Source of the DNA: Enterocola sp045654205 | GTDB taxonomy: Bacteria; Bacteroidota; Bacteroidia; Bacteroidales; Paludibacteraceae | Assembly: GCA_045654205.1 (NCBI GenBank) | Contig: JAZOMZ010000026.1 | Span: forward strand, 106,233-170,232 | Direction of reading: 5' to 3' | DNA length: 64,000 nt | In this document: in pieces, positions 17,231 to 25,315 of the stretch | Numbering within the stretch: position 1 is the first letter of the stretch | Layout of the letters: every line of letters starts with the position of its first letter | The notes under the pieces: generated by a model | What the model saw: the letters and a program-made list of their open reading frames with translations, nothing else | Told to the model about the DNA's origin: nothing | Databases searched by the model: none | Made by a program: the position numbers and the translations under genes

Positions 17231-17992
17231 TTGAAAATTAAGAAAATATTGGTTTCACAACCAAAACCTGCCGGAGATAAATCTCCATACTTCGATATTG
17301 AAAAAAAATACGGCGTAGAAATAGAATTCAAGCCACTTATTAAAGTAGAAGGTCTTTCATTACAAGAATTTAGAGCTCAAAGAGTAGAAGTTAAAGACTT
17401 CACAGCAATAGTTTTTTCTGCTCGTACTGCAATAGATCACTTCTTTCATTTGTGTGAAGAAATGCGTTATACAGTGCCAGATACTATGAAGTATTTCTGT
17501 GTTTCTGAAAAAATCGCTTCATATCTTCAAAAATACATTCAATATCGTAAACGTAAAGTTTTCTTCCCTCCAGTAGAAACAAACAAATTGGAAGAACTTC
17601 TTCCACAAATCAAACGTCACTCAGATGAAAAATATCTAGTAGCGGTGGCAGATGTTAGCAAAGATTCTTTTGTGGATGTATTAGAAAAACTTAATATCAA
17701 ATGTGCAAAAGCTGCATTCTACAAAACAGTAAGTGCTGATATCGCTGGCGGAAAAGATTTCGAATACGATATGGTTACTTTCTTTAGTCCAGAAGGTATT
17801 CATTCTTTAAAGAAAAACTATCCAAATTTCGAGCAAGGTGAAGTAGTTATTGCTGCACTAGGTGCAAAAACTGCAAAAGCTGTAGAAGAAGCAGGTTGGA
17901 GACTTGATATTAGTGCTCCAAACCCACAAGCACCATCAATTACAGCTGCAATAGACCTGTTCTTTAAAGAAAACAAAGTAAATAAAAAATAA
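17231..17992 (+). CDS. hemD: Uroporphyrinogen-III synthase (HemD family)
   Basis: 253 residues of the two-domain HemD fold, which closes hydroxymethylbilane into uroporphyrinogen III for haem and cobamide synthesis. The N terminus KIKKILVSQPKPAGDKSPYF and the segment FTAIVFSARTAIDHFF match the Bacteroidetes form; FFSPEGIHSL and VIAALGAKTAKAVEEAGW lie in the second domain. HemD is poorly conserved, so the call leans partly on gene order (DUF4271, hemD, rnpA). Translation starts at TTG (17231): no ATG lies near, and the conserved KIKKILVSQPKP begins at once. Confidence 0.85.
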   Translation: MKIKKILVSQPKPAGDKSPYFDIEKKYGVEIEFKPLIKVEGLSLQEFRAQRVEVKDFTAIVFSARTAIDHFFHLCEEMRYTVPDTMKYFCVSEKIASYLQKYIQYRKRKVFFPPVETNKLEELLPQIKRHSDEKYLVAVADVSKDSFVDVLEKLNIKCAKAAFYKTVSADIAGGKDFEYDMVTFFSPEGIHSLKKNYPNFEQGEVVIAALGAKTAKAVEEAGWRLDISAPNPQAPSITAAIDLFFKENKVNKK

Positions 17993-18013
17993 ACTTAGTT
18001 TAAACTCTATATA

Positions 18014-18047
18014 ATATCCCAAAAATTCAGTATTTTTGGGATATTTT
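18014..18047 (+). terminator. Intrinsic terminator between hemD and rnpA
   Basis: ATATCCCAAAAA and its exact complement TTTTTGGGATAT are separated by seven bases and followed by TTTATTTT. It lies seven bases before the rnpA start, so it may be partial; the right arm also contains TATTTTTG, which could act as a -7 box for rnpA. Confidence 0.7.
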
Positions 18048-18054
18048 ATTTTAT

Positions 18055-18408
18055 ATGCCAAACACACTAAAGAAAATAGAAAGACTACACGGCAAAGCAG
18101 ATACAGAAAATCTATTTGCAGGCAAGAAAAAGAGCGTATATGTACATCCGCTTAGGGTCGTTTACAAGGCTCAAACAGAAGAAGGTTTGCCTACAAGAAT
18201 AATGGTAATTGTTCCAAAGAGATTTTTCAAACATGCTGTGGATAGAAATCTGCTTAAACGCAGACTTAGAGAGGCGTATAGACTAAACAAAAGAGAGCTA
18301 AAATACGATATTGCATTTATATATTCTTGCGATGAAATCGCAGATTTTTCTACTTTGGGAAAATGTGTGGTAAAGGCATTGGATAAAATAGCAGAAAAGA
18401 ATGACTGA
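18055..18408 (+). CDS. rnpA: Ribonuclease P protein component
   Basis: 117 residues. RnpA is the small basic protein that helps the RNase P RNA bind precursor tRNA. The RNR signature is complete (AVDRNLLKRRLREAYRLNK, about 61-79), preceded by the central cleft strand RIMVIVPKRFFKHA. Length is normal. It overlaps uvrA by eight bases. In many bacteria yidD follows rnpA; here yidD lies 9 kb away at 27134-27364. Confidence 0.95.
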   Translation: MPNTLKKIERLHGKADTENLFAGKKKSVYVHPLRVVYKAQTEEGLPTRIMVIVPKRFFKHAVDRNLLKRRLREAYRLNKRELKYDIAFIYSCDEIADFSTLGKCVVKALDKIAEKND

Positions 18409-21199
18409 GCAGACCTACATAGAAATATATGGCGCAAGGGAACACAATTTAAAGAATGTTGATGTAAAGATTCCGCACAACAAACTCACTGTCATTACAG
18501 GGCTTAGTGGGAGTGGAAAATCTTCATTGGCATTTGATACCCTTTATGCAGAAGGTCAACGTCGCTATATAGAAACTTTTTCTGCCTATGCTCGCAACTT
18601 TCTTGGCAATATTGAGCGTCCAGAGGTGGATGAGATAAGTGGTCTTAGTCCTGTTATTGCGATAGAGCAAAAAACTACCAACAAAAATCCACGTTCCACA
18701 GTTGGGACAACCACAGAAATATATGACTTTCTTCGTCTTTTATTTGCTCGTGCTGGTCAAGCGTATTCATATGTTACTGGCAAGCCAATGATAAAATATA
18801 CAGAGGCTCAAATATTAGAAATTCTATACAGAGACTACAATCAAAAGAAAATTTATCTTCTAGCTCCGCTTGTTAGGGCAAGAAAAGGACATTATCGTGA
18901 ACTTTTTGAAACATTAAGAAAAAAAGGTTTCCTTAGGGTAAGAATTGATGGTGAGCTTCAAGAAGTGTTGCCAGATATGAGGCTTGATAGGTACAAAATT
19001 CACGATGTGGAACTTGTGGTAGATAGACTACAGGTGACGCAAGAAAATGAAAAAAGACTTATCCAGTCACTTTCTGTGGCTATGAATCAAGGGAATGGTT
19101 TGTGTGCTGTAATAGAAAAAGATGGCTCAGATGTTCGTTACTTTAGTAGGAACTTGATGTGTCCTGATAGCGGAATAGCATATTCAGAGCCTGCTCCTCA
19201 CAATTTTTCTTTCAATTCGCCAAAAGGTTATTGTCCTAGATGTAATGGCTTGGGTTATGTAAGTGAAATAGATAGAGATAAATTATTCCCAAACAAAGAA
19301 CTTAGCATCGCAGAGGGTGGCATAGAACCACTTGGAAAATATAAGCCCGCTAGTGTGTTTATGCAGTTAGAGGCTTTGTGTAATCTCTATGAATGCGACC
19401 TTAAAACTCCAATTAAGGATTTCCCAGAAGAACTGATAGAAAAAATAGTTAATGGTTCAGACGATAGTTTGTTAACAAAAAGTACCGTATCTGGGCTGAG
19501 TGACTATGCTAGTACATTTGACGGACTTATAGAATATATCAAACTTATGGCAGAAACCGATGCTTCTTCGGAGCGTTGGGCTGAGAATTTTTCTCAAACA
19601 GTGGTTTGTCCAGAATGTAAAGGCACTCGATTAAATATTGAAGCTCTTCACTATAAAATAGCTGATTATAATATAGCCGAACTTTCTTCGATGGATATTG
19701 GCGACCTTTATACATTTTTTCAAAATATAGAGGAAAAATTAACCGATACCCAAAAGAAGATAGCTACAGAAATTATCAAGGAAATCAGAGTAAGACTTTC
19801 GTTCTTAATGGACGTAGGATTGCATTATTTATCACTAAATCGTTCTTCTGATAGCCTATCAGGTGGGGAAAGTCAACGCATTAGACTTGCCACACAAATA
19901 GGTTCACAACTTATAAATGTTCTATATATCCTAGATGAACCAAGTATTGGTCTTCATCCACGCGACAACGTAAAACTTATAGACTCACTAAAAAGACTTA
20001 GAGATATGGGTAATACCGTGGTGGTAGTGGAGCACGACGAGGATATGATGAGAAATTCAGATTATATCGTGGATATGGGGCCAAAAGCAGGACGTCTGGG
20101 AGGGAATGTGGTATTTCAGGGGCGAATTGATGATATGTTGAAGACAGATACCTTGAGCGCAGGTTATCTAAACAAGACATTAACCATTCCAGTGCCAGAA
20201 AACCGTCGCCAAGGTAATGGTAAATTTTTGAGGATAACAGGTGCTAGAGGTCACAATCTGAAGGATGTTTCAGTTGACATTCCTTTAGGCAAGTTTGTTT
20301 GTGTAACAGGCGTATCTGGTAGTGGAAAATCTTCTCTTGTCAACGGCACTTTGTATCCAATACTTAGCAAACATTTCTATCGTTCACTAGCAGAACCGCT
20401 AGAGTACACAACCATTGAAGGACTTGAAAATATAGACAAAGTAATAGACGTGGACCAATCGCCTATTGGTAGAACTCCACGTTCAAATCCTGCCACATAT
20501 ACAGGTATTTTCTCAGAAATTAGAAACCTTTTTGTGGCACTTCCAGAAAGTAAGGCAAGAGCATATAAAGCAGGTAGATTCTCTTTCAATGTGAAAGGTG
20601 GACGTTGCGAAACTTGCCAAGGCAATGGCTACGAACGTCTTGAAATGGGCTTTATGTCCGATGTTTATGTACCATGTAAAGACTGTCACGGCAAACGCTA
20701 CAATAGAGAAACTCTACAAGTGAAATTTAAGGGTAAATCTATTGCAGATGTGCTAGATATGACTATTAATCAAGCAGTTGAGTTTTTTGAAAACGTACCA
20801 AAACTGCTTCCAAAACTTAAAACTCTGCAAGATGTAGGCTTAGGTTATATCAAACTTGGTCAATCTTCTACTACACTCTCTGGTGGTGAAAATCAACGTG
20901 TAAAACTAGCCACAGAGCTTGCCAAAAAAGATACGGGCAAGACCCTTTATATCTTAGACGAACCTACTACAGGACTTCACTTTGAGGATATAAAAGTGCT
21001 TCTTGGTGTGTTAAATAAACTAGTGGATAGAGGTAATAGTCTAATAGTGATAGAACACAATCTTGATGTAATAAGAAATGCCGATTACATTATAGATATG
21101 GGTCCAGAAGGAGGTAGAGAAGGTGGTACAGTGGTTGCAACAGGTACTCCAGAGGAGATTAAAGAAAATAATATAGGCATTACAGCACCATTTTTATGA
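18401..21199 (+). CDS. uvrA: Excinuclease ABC subunit A
   Basis: 932 residues, the usual length. UvrA is the damage-sensing ABC ATPase of nucleotide excision repair and loads UvrB. Two ATPase halves are visible: Walker A GLSGSGKSSLAFDTLYAEGQ and signature LSGGESQRIRLAT in the first, GVSGSGKSSLVNGTLYP and LSGGENQRVKLATEL in the second. Cys-pair zinc modules are present (PKGYCPRCNGLGYV; VVCPECKGTRLN; RCETCQGNGYERLEMGF with YVPCKDCHGKRYN). All motifs look intact. The start overlaps rnpA by eight bases, and the stop overlaps the following redoxin-like gene by four. Confidence 0.98.
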   Translation: MTEQTYIEIYGAREHNLKNVDVKIPHNKLTVITGLSGSGKSSLAFDTLYAEGQRRYIETFSAYARNFLGNIERPEVDEISGLSPVIAIEQKTTNKNPRSTVGTTTEIYDFLRLLFARAGQAYSYVTGKPMIKYTEAQILEILYRDYNQKKIYLLAPLVRARKGHYRELFETLRKKGFLRVRIDGELQEVLPDMRLDRYKIHDVELVVDRLQVTQENEKRLIQSLSVAMNQGNGLCAVIEKDGSDVRYFSRNLMCPDSGIAYSEPAPHNFSFNSPKGYCPRCNGLGYVSEIDRDKLFPNKELSIAEGGIEPLGKYKPASVFMQLEALCNLYECDLKTPIKDFPEELIEKIVNGSDDSLLTKSTVSGLSDYASTFDGLIEYIKLMAETDASSERWAENFSQTVVCPECKGTRLNIEALHYKIADYNIAELSSMDIGDLYTFFQNIEEKLTDTQKKIATEIIKEIRVRLSFLMDVGLHYLSLNRSSDSLSGGESQRIRLATQIGSQLINVLYILDEPSIGLHPRDNVKLIDSLKRLRDMGNTVVVVEHDEDMMRNSDYIVDMGPKAGRLGGNVVFQGRIDDMLKTDTLSAGYLNKTLTIPVPENRRQGNGKFLRITGARGHNLKDVSVDIPLGKFVCVTGVSGSGKSSLVNGTLYPILSKHFYRSLAEPLEYTTIEGLENIDKVIDVDQSPIGRTPRSNPATYTGIFSEIRNLFVALPESKARAYKAGRFSFNVKGGRCETCQGNGYERLEMGFMSDVYVPCKDCHGKRYNRETLQVKFKGKSIADVLDMTINQAVEFFENVPKLLPKLKTLQDVGLGYIKLGQSSTTLSGGENQRVKLATELAKKDTGKTLYILDEPTTGLHFEDIKVLLGVLNKLVDRGNSLIVIEHNLDVIRNADYIIDMGPEGGREGGTVVATGTPEEIKENNIGITAPFL

Positions 21200-22410
21200 G
21201 AAAAATCCTTGTTATTACATATTTATTAGTTTCACTTTCAATTTTTGCAGCTGAAATAACAGGTGTTGCACCTAGTTATAAAGGTAAAAAACTAGTATTA
21301 TCTACTTCTCACGATGGTTGGGGCGCAACAAAAGAAGTGTTGGATACTTGCACAGTGGCAGAAGACGGAAGTTTCTATCTGCAAGTGAAAAACTCAGAAA
21401 CCATTCAGGCACAGTTAAATTTAGGATATTATACTGGGATTATTTATATTGAAAAAGGTAAAAATTATAGCATAAATCTTCCAGAAAAAAAAGATGTCAC
21501 TGCACGTGATAAATCAAATCCATATTTCAAACCTCAAACTCTTCTTCTGAGTTTTAACAATCTTCCCCAAGACGATATTAACATAAAAATTGCCGATTTT
21601 GAGGATAGTTTCGACTCTATCTGGGTAGATATTAATAAAAATTTGGTCACCCCAGAAAGAATAGATTCGGCAATGAATTATTTGGATGAAAAATATCCAT
21701 CAGAAGATAAGTTTTTCTCTGAGTATAAGCATTATAGATATGCATTATTAGTCAATTTATATTCTCCACAATCTCCAAATCTTGCTATTAAAACATTTTT
21801 CCTACCATATAAGGTGAAATACAATCAACCTGCTTTTTGGGAGTCTTTTGAAGCCATTTTTACTGGCTTTAATATGTCAGATTATCTAAAAGAAAACAAA
21901 GAACTTTATGAACTGTCTCTGCTTCATCAAGTGCTACTAGACAATCTGCCAAAAAATTATATGGATTCTATTAAAACAGATAATGTTAGGTTAATAGTAA
22001 ATGCTCTTAGGAATGAAACTGTAACTATTGGCTATAAGCCAATTTTAGGAAATCTAACCAACCTAAATGGCGTTACTTTCCCTTTTAGTGAGCTTTATTA
22101 CAACAAGGTTTATATAATAGTAGCCAATTCGTCGCTTAGACAAAGCCTCTCTGATATTGAGTATTTCAAAAAAATGCAGGAAAAATATGCAGAAAAATGC
22201 CTATTCTTGCTTATATTTGCAGATGAAGATAAATCTGCTTGCCTAAAACAAGTGGAAAAAATAAACAAAGACTTTGTTTTTAGCATAGTTGATAACCCTC
22301 AACTAGTAAAAGAGTTGCAGATTAAAAATGCACCTTTGTATATCACGCTTGACCAAGATGGCAAGATAGTAAAATATCCAGCCGAAGAACCAAAATATTT
22401 TGTACCATGA
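21196..22410 (+). CDS. Exported TlpA/DUF4369-like redoxin-fold protein lacking the CXXC site
   Basis: 404 residues with a signal peptide (RKILVITYLLVSLSIFAA). The first ~100 residues resemble the DUF4369 beta domain that precedes thioredoxin-like domains in Bacteroidetes proteins. A helical middle follows, and from about 285 a thioredoxin-like fold (GNLTNLNGVTFPFSELYYNK, then CLFLLIFADEDKSACLKQVE and a cis-Pro-like NAPLYITLDQDG). Where active redoxins have WCxxC, this protein has VANSSLRQS, so disulfide exchange is not expected. It may be a structural or binding derivative. It is tightly coupled to uvrA and pssA by four-base overlaps. Family placement is moderately sure; function unknown. Confidence 0.7.
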   Translation: MRKILVITYLLVSLSIFAAEITGVAPSYKGKKLVLSTSHDGWGATKEVLDTCTVAEDGSFYLQVKNSETIQAQLNLGYYTGIIYIEKGKNYSINLPEKKDVTARDKSNPYFKPQTLLLSFNNLPQDDINIKIADFEDSFDSIWVDINKNLVTPERIDSAMNYLDEKYPSEDKFFSEYKHYRYALLVNLYSPQSPNLAIKTFFLPYKVKYNQPAFWESFEAIFTGFNMSDYLKENKELYELSLLHQVLLDNLPKNYMDSIKTDNVRLIVNALRNETVTIGYKPILGNLTNLNGVTFPFSELYYNKVYIIVANSSLRQSLSDIEYFKKMQEKYAEKCLFLLIFADEDKSACLKQVEKINKDFVFSIVDNPQLVKELQIKNAPLYITLDQDGKIVKYPAEEPKYFVP

Positions 22411-23105
22411 AAAAGCACATTCCTAATACTATTACAGCACTAAACTTAATTTCTGGTTGTATCGCAGTACAATTTGCACTTAATGGCGACCCATTAAATT
22501 GTGCCATTTTTATTGTTTTATCTGCCATTTTTGACTTCTTCGATGGTTTTGTGGCTCGTCTTTTAAAAGTGAGTTCAGATATAGGTAAAGAACTAGACTC
22601 TCTAGCGGATGTAATTAGTTTTGGATTTGCTCCTGCAGCTCTTGTTTGCAGTATGTTCAAAGATTATCCTTATCCTGAATCAATGTTTTGGATAGCACCA
22701 TATCTGCCATACGCAGCATTTATTATAGCGGCATTTTCTGCAGTACGACTTGCAAAATTTAATTTAGATACCCGTCAAAGCCATAGCTTTATAGGAATGC
22801 CAACTCCAGCAAATGCGCTTCTTATCATAGGTATTGCAAATTCACCACTTCTACAAGTGGCATGGACAACTCCAGTTTGGGGATTAATTTTCCTTTTCTC
22901 GCTAATCGTTCTTACTTCATATCTTTTGGTGTGTGAACTACCAATGTTCTCGCTAAAAACTCCTTCAAAACTGCCACTTATCTTTGCTATTTCGGCATTG
23001 GTTCTTACTATTGCATTGTTATGCTTGGGCTACGGATTATTAGGCCTTGCAATTAGTATGGTGATATATATTATTCTTTCTTTAATAATGGCATTGAAGA
23101 AGTAA
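22407..23105 (+). CDS. pssA: CDP-diacylglycerol--serine O-phosphatidyltransferase
   Basis: 232 residues, mostly membrane helices. It makes phosphatidylserine, precursor of phosphatidylethanolamine, from CDP-diacylglycerol and serine. The CDP-alcohol phosphotransferase motif D-x2-DG-x2-AR-x8-G-x3-D-x3-D is present as DFFDGFVARLLKVSSDIG followed by KELDSLADVISFG (about 47-77). The N-terminal HIPNTITALNLISGC and the PTPANALLI segment match the PssA subgroup rather than PgsA. It overlaps the previous gene by four bases and lies six bases ahead of recX. Confidence 0.95.
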   Translation: MKKHIPNTITALNLISGCIAVQFALNGDPLNCAIFIVLSAIFDFFDGFVARLLKVSSDIGKELDSLADVISFGFAPAALVCSMFKDYPYPESMFWIAPYLPYAAFIIAAFSAVRLAKFNLDTRQSHSFIGMPTPANALLIIGIANSPLLQVAWTTPVWGLIFLFSLIVLTSYLLVCELPMFSLKTPSKLPLIFAISALVLTIALLCLGYGLLGLAISMVIYIILSLIMALKK

Positions 23106-23111
23106 TATTCA

Positions 23112-23552
23112 ATGGAAGATTTTTTTCTAAAAGCATCTTATTACTGTTCGCTTTCTGAGCATTGCATTCAGAAGGTAAGGGAAAAACTTGTGCAATGGGA
23201 GGCACCAAAAGAATTAATTCAGCCGATTATTGATAAACTTGTAGAGGATGATTATATAAACGAAGAACGTTTTGCAAGAGCATTTGTAAAGGATAAATTT
23301 CGCTTCAATCATTGGGGTCGAATAAAAATAACAACTCACCTGCGTGTACTCAGTATTTCTTCTGATATTATTGCTAAAGCAATAGGGGAAATTGACGAAG
23401 ACGAATATGCCGAAATCCTCGATGAAACCGTGGAAAAAAAGCGCAAGACCATAAAAAAAAGCACAGATTATGAAATCCGTGCCAAATTATTAAGACATGC
23501 CCTTTCTCGTGGGTTTGAATACGAACTAATAGCCTCTAAACTTAATATCTAA
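23112..23552 (+). CDS. recX: Regulatory protein RecX
   Basis: 146 residues made of three-helix RecX repeats: YCSLSEHCIQKVREKLVQW, LVEDDYINEERFARAFVKDK (the conserved D-Y-I-N/D-E-x-R-F-A core) and a basic FRFNHWGRIKITTHLRVLSI segment. RecX binds and restrains RecA filaments. recA is not in this window. Length is typical. It is the last gene of the plus-strand series, and its end overlaps the convergent nucleoside kinase by 11 bases. Confidence 0.92.
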   Translation: MEDFFLKASYYCSLSEHCIQKVREKLVQWEAPKELIQPIIDKLVEDDYINEERFARAFVKDKFRFNHWGRIKITTHLRVLSISSDIIAKAIGEIDEDEYAEILDETVEKKRKTIKKSTDYEIRAKLLRHALSRGFEYELIASKLNI

Positions 23553-25203
23553 AACTACTTCCACCAAGGAACTCTCTCAGAAGCGAAGTGTTTGGAACTT
23601 CGTTGTATGGAATAGGAGTGAAAAACTGCAACAAATTTAATAATCTCTTAGCCGTTGGATACGCATCACTATCTTGTGGAACCTCTGTTAATATAGGCTC
23701 TGCTTGTTTCTTAATAGAAGAAATTTCATAAAGTAGCGACGAGTTAAACATTTCGTCGGCATTTTCTTGATATGGGAATATCCATTTACTTTCTCCTCTA
23801 CGCACACTTGGCCAACGCAAAATAGTTTTCTCTGCAGGGTAGTTTCTATACTTATGGTCTCTAATACAGCGGCGAAGCAAACGAGTGTCAGATGTTGATA
23901 GCCAGTTTCTTGGTCCTAAAGATAGGGTAGTAAGGGCTGATACATAAACCTTAAATTTCTTTTCATCTGGAATAGATGCTGTTAGTTCTGGGTTCAGTCC
24001 ATGAATACCTTCTATTACCAAAACATCGTTTTCATTTAGTTTAATCTTTGGTCCCAACTCACGTTTTTCTGTTTCAAAATTGAATTTAGGAGTTTGCACT
24101 TCTTCTCCTCTTAGCATTGCTTGTAGTTGCTCATTGAAAAGTTGTAAATCGAGTGCATAAAGTGACTCAAAATCCAATTCTCCAAACTCGTCTAGCGGAG
24201 TTTTGTCGTGAGTTAAGTAATAATTGTCTAGCGACAAGGCAATAGGGCGCAGTTTGCAAGTTGCAAGTTGCACAGAAAGTCTTTTGCTAAATGTTGTTTT
24301 ACCAGAAGAAGATGGTCCAGAAACAAGGATAATCTTCACTTTTGGGTTTTCTGCTATTCTTTCTGCTATTCTACTTATCTTTTTCTCGTGTAGAGCCTCA
24401 GTTACCTTGATAAGTGCTGCTCTTTGCTCTTTGTTTATCGCATTAAGCTCAGGTAGATCTTCAAGTCCTACAATTTTGTTCCAATCTATATATTCTTGGA
24501 AAATCTCAAAAATCTTATCCATTGGAACAATATCCTCTAGTGTAGAAGTGTCTGCTTGTTTTGGTACTCTAAGCAAGAATCCATTGAAAATAGGACTTAC
24601 ATCAAATAATTTTAAATAAGAAGTAGAAGGAGCAAGCAAACTATGATAATAATCTATAGTATCCCCCAATTTATAATAATGTGCATAATAGAACTTACTA
24701 TAACTTAGCAAGTTTGCCACATCGTTGTTGCCTATTTTTCTGAATTCTTCTATTACAGACTGTTTTGGGTGGTAAAGCATTTCAAAAGTTAGGTCTTGCT
24801 GTACCATTTTACGTGCCTCACATAGTAATATTTCTAGTTGCTCAGAAGAAATAGTCTTGCCATTAGACTTAATTGTACAATAATAACCACTTGGCACAGA
24901 GTGTTCTATTCTGAACTCAGTGTTCTCAAATAGGTCTTGAAGCACTTTATTTAGCATAAAAGCCACAGAACGTACATAAATATTTCTGCCAATATTTGAA
25001 GAATAATCTACAAATTCCACAGTTTTGTTGGCAAAAATCTGCGATTTAAGTGGCATAGGCTTGTTATTTACTAGTGCTGCTAGAATAGATTTTGGATTTT
25101 CTATCCTAAAAAGCAACATTAACTCTTCTAGACTAACACCTAGTGGAGCCGAAATTTTCTCTCCATTGTTCTTGCAAATAATTTCTATTCTATTTCCCAT
25201 CAT
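23542..25203 (-). CDS. Nucleoside kinase with TGS-like and tRNA-synthetase-editing-like N-terminal domains
   Basis: 553 residues. The N-terminal part (about 1-70) is TGS-like (ISAPLGVSLEELMLLFRIEN). Residues about 70-240 resemble the second additional domain of threonyl/alanyl-tRNA synthetases. The C-terminal half is a phosphoribulokinase/uridine kinase domain with Walker A VSGPSSSGKTTFSKRL (about 294-309), ALSLDNYYLTHDKTP and VLVIEGIHGLNP. This architecture is annotated as nucleoside (uridine) kinase in Bacteroidetes; phosphorylation of a nucleoside with ATP or GTP is expected, but the role of the synthetase-like part is unclear. Two adjacent ATG codons could serve as start. Confidence 0.85.
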   Translation of the reverse strand: MMGNRIEIICKNNGEKISAPLGVSLEELMLLFRIENPKSILAALVNNKPMPLKSQIFANKTVEFVDYSSNIGRNIYVRSVAFMLNKVLQDLFENTEFRIEHSVPSGYYCTIKSNGKTISSEQLEILLCEARKMVQQDLTFEMLYHPKQSVIEEFRKIGNNDVANLLSYSKFYYAHYYKLGDTIDYYHSLLAPSTSYLKLFDVSPIFNGFLLRVPKQADTSTLEDIVPMDKIFEIFQEYIDWNKIVGLEDLPELNAINKEQRAALIKVTEALHEKKISRIAERIAENPKVKIILVSGPSSSGKTTFSKRLSVQLATCKLRPIALSLDNYYLTHDKTPLDEFGELDFESLYALDLQLFNEQLQAMLRGEEVQTPKFNFETEKRELGPKIKLNENDVLVIEGIHGLNPELTASIPDEKKFKVYVSALTTLSLGPRNWLSTSDTRLLRRCIRDHKYRNYPAEKTILRWPSVRRGESKWIFPYQENADEMFNSSLLYEISSIKKQAEPILTEVPQDSDAYPTAKRLLNLLQFFTPIPYNEVPNTSLLREFLGGSSFRY

Positions 25204-25285
25204 AATTGTAACAATTTTGTGATATAAAATTACAGATTTCGTTAATAAAATCCAAAATCTTTCCTCAGAAATTATTTTTTTTAAA

Positions 25286-25293
25286 TATATTTG
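25286..25293 (+). promoter_or_regulatory. -7 box of the Na/Pi symporter gene
   Basis: TATATTTG, 23 bases before the ATG; the -33 element is weak. Confidence 0.5.
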
Positions 25294-25315
25294 TGCAAAC
25301 TTTTATATTTTCATT

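Noticed and set aside
18031..18038. TATTTTTG as a separate rnpA promoter
   Set aside because: It is part of the terminator's right arm and has no -33 partner; it may function, but the hairpin explains the sequence.
24240..24275. Short direct repeats TGCAAGT in the nucleoside kinase gene
   Set aside because: Three imperfect 7-base units inside conserved coding sequence; chance repetition of Leu/Gln/Thr codons.
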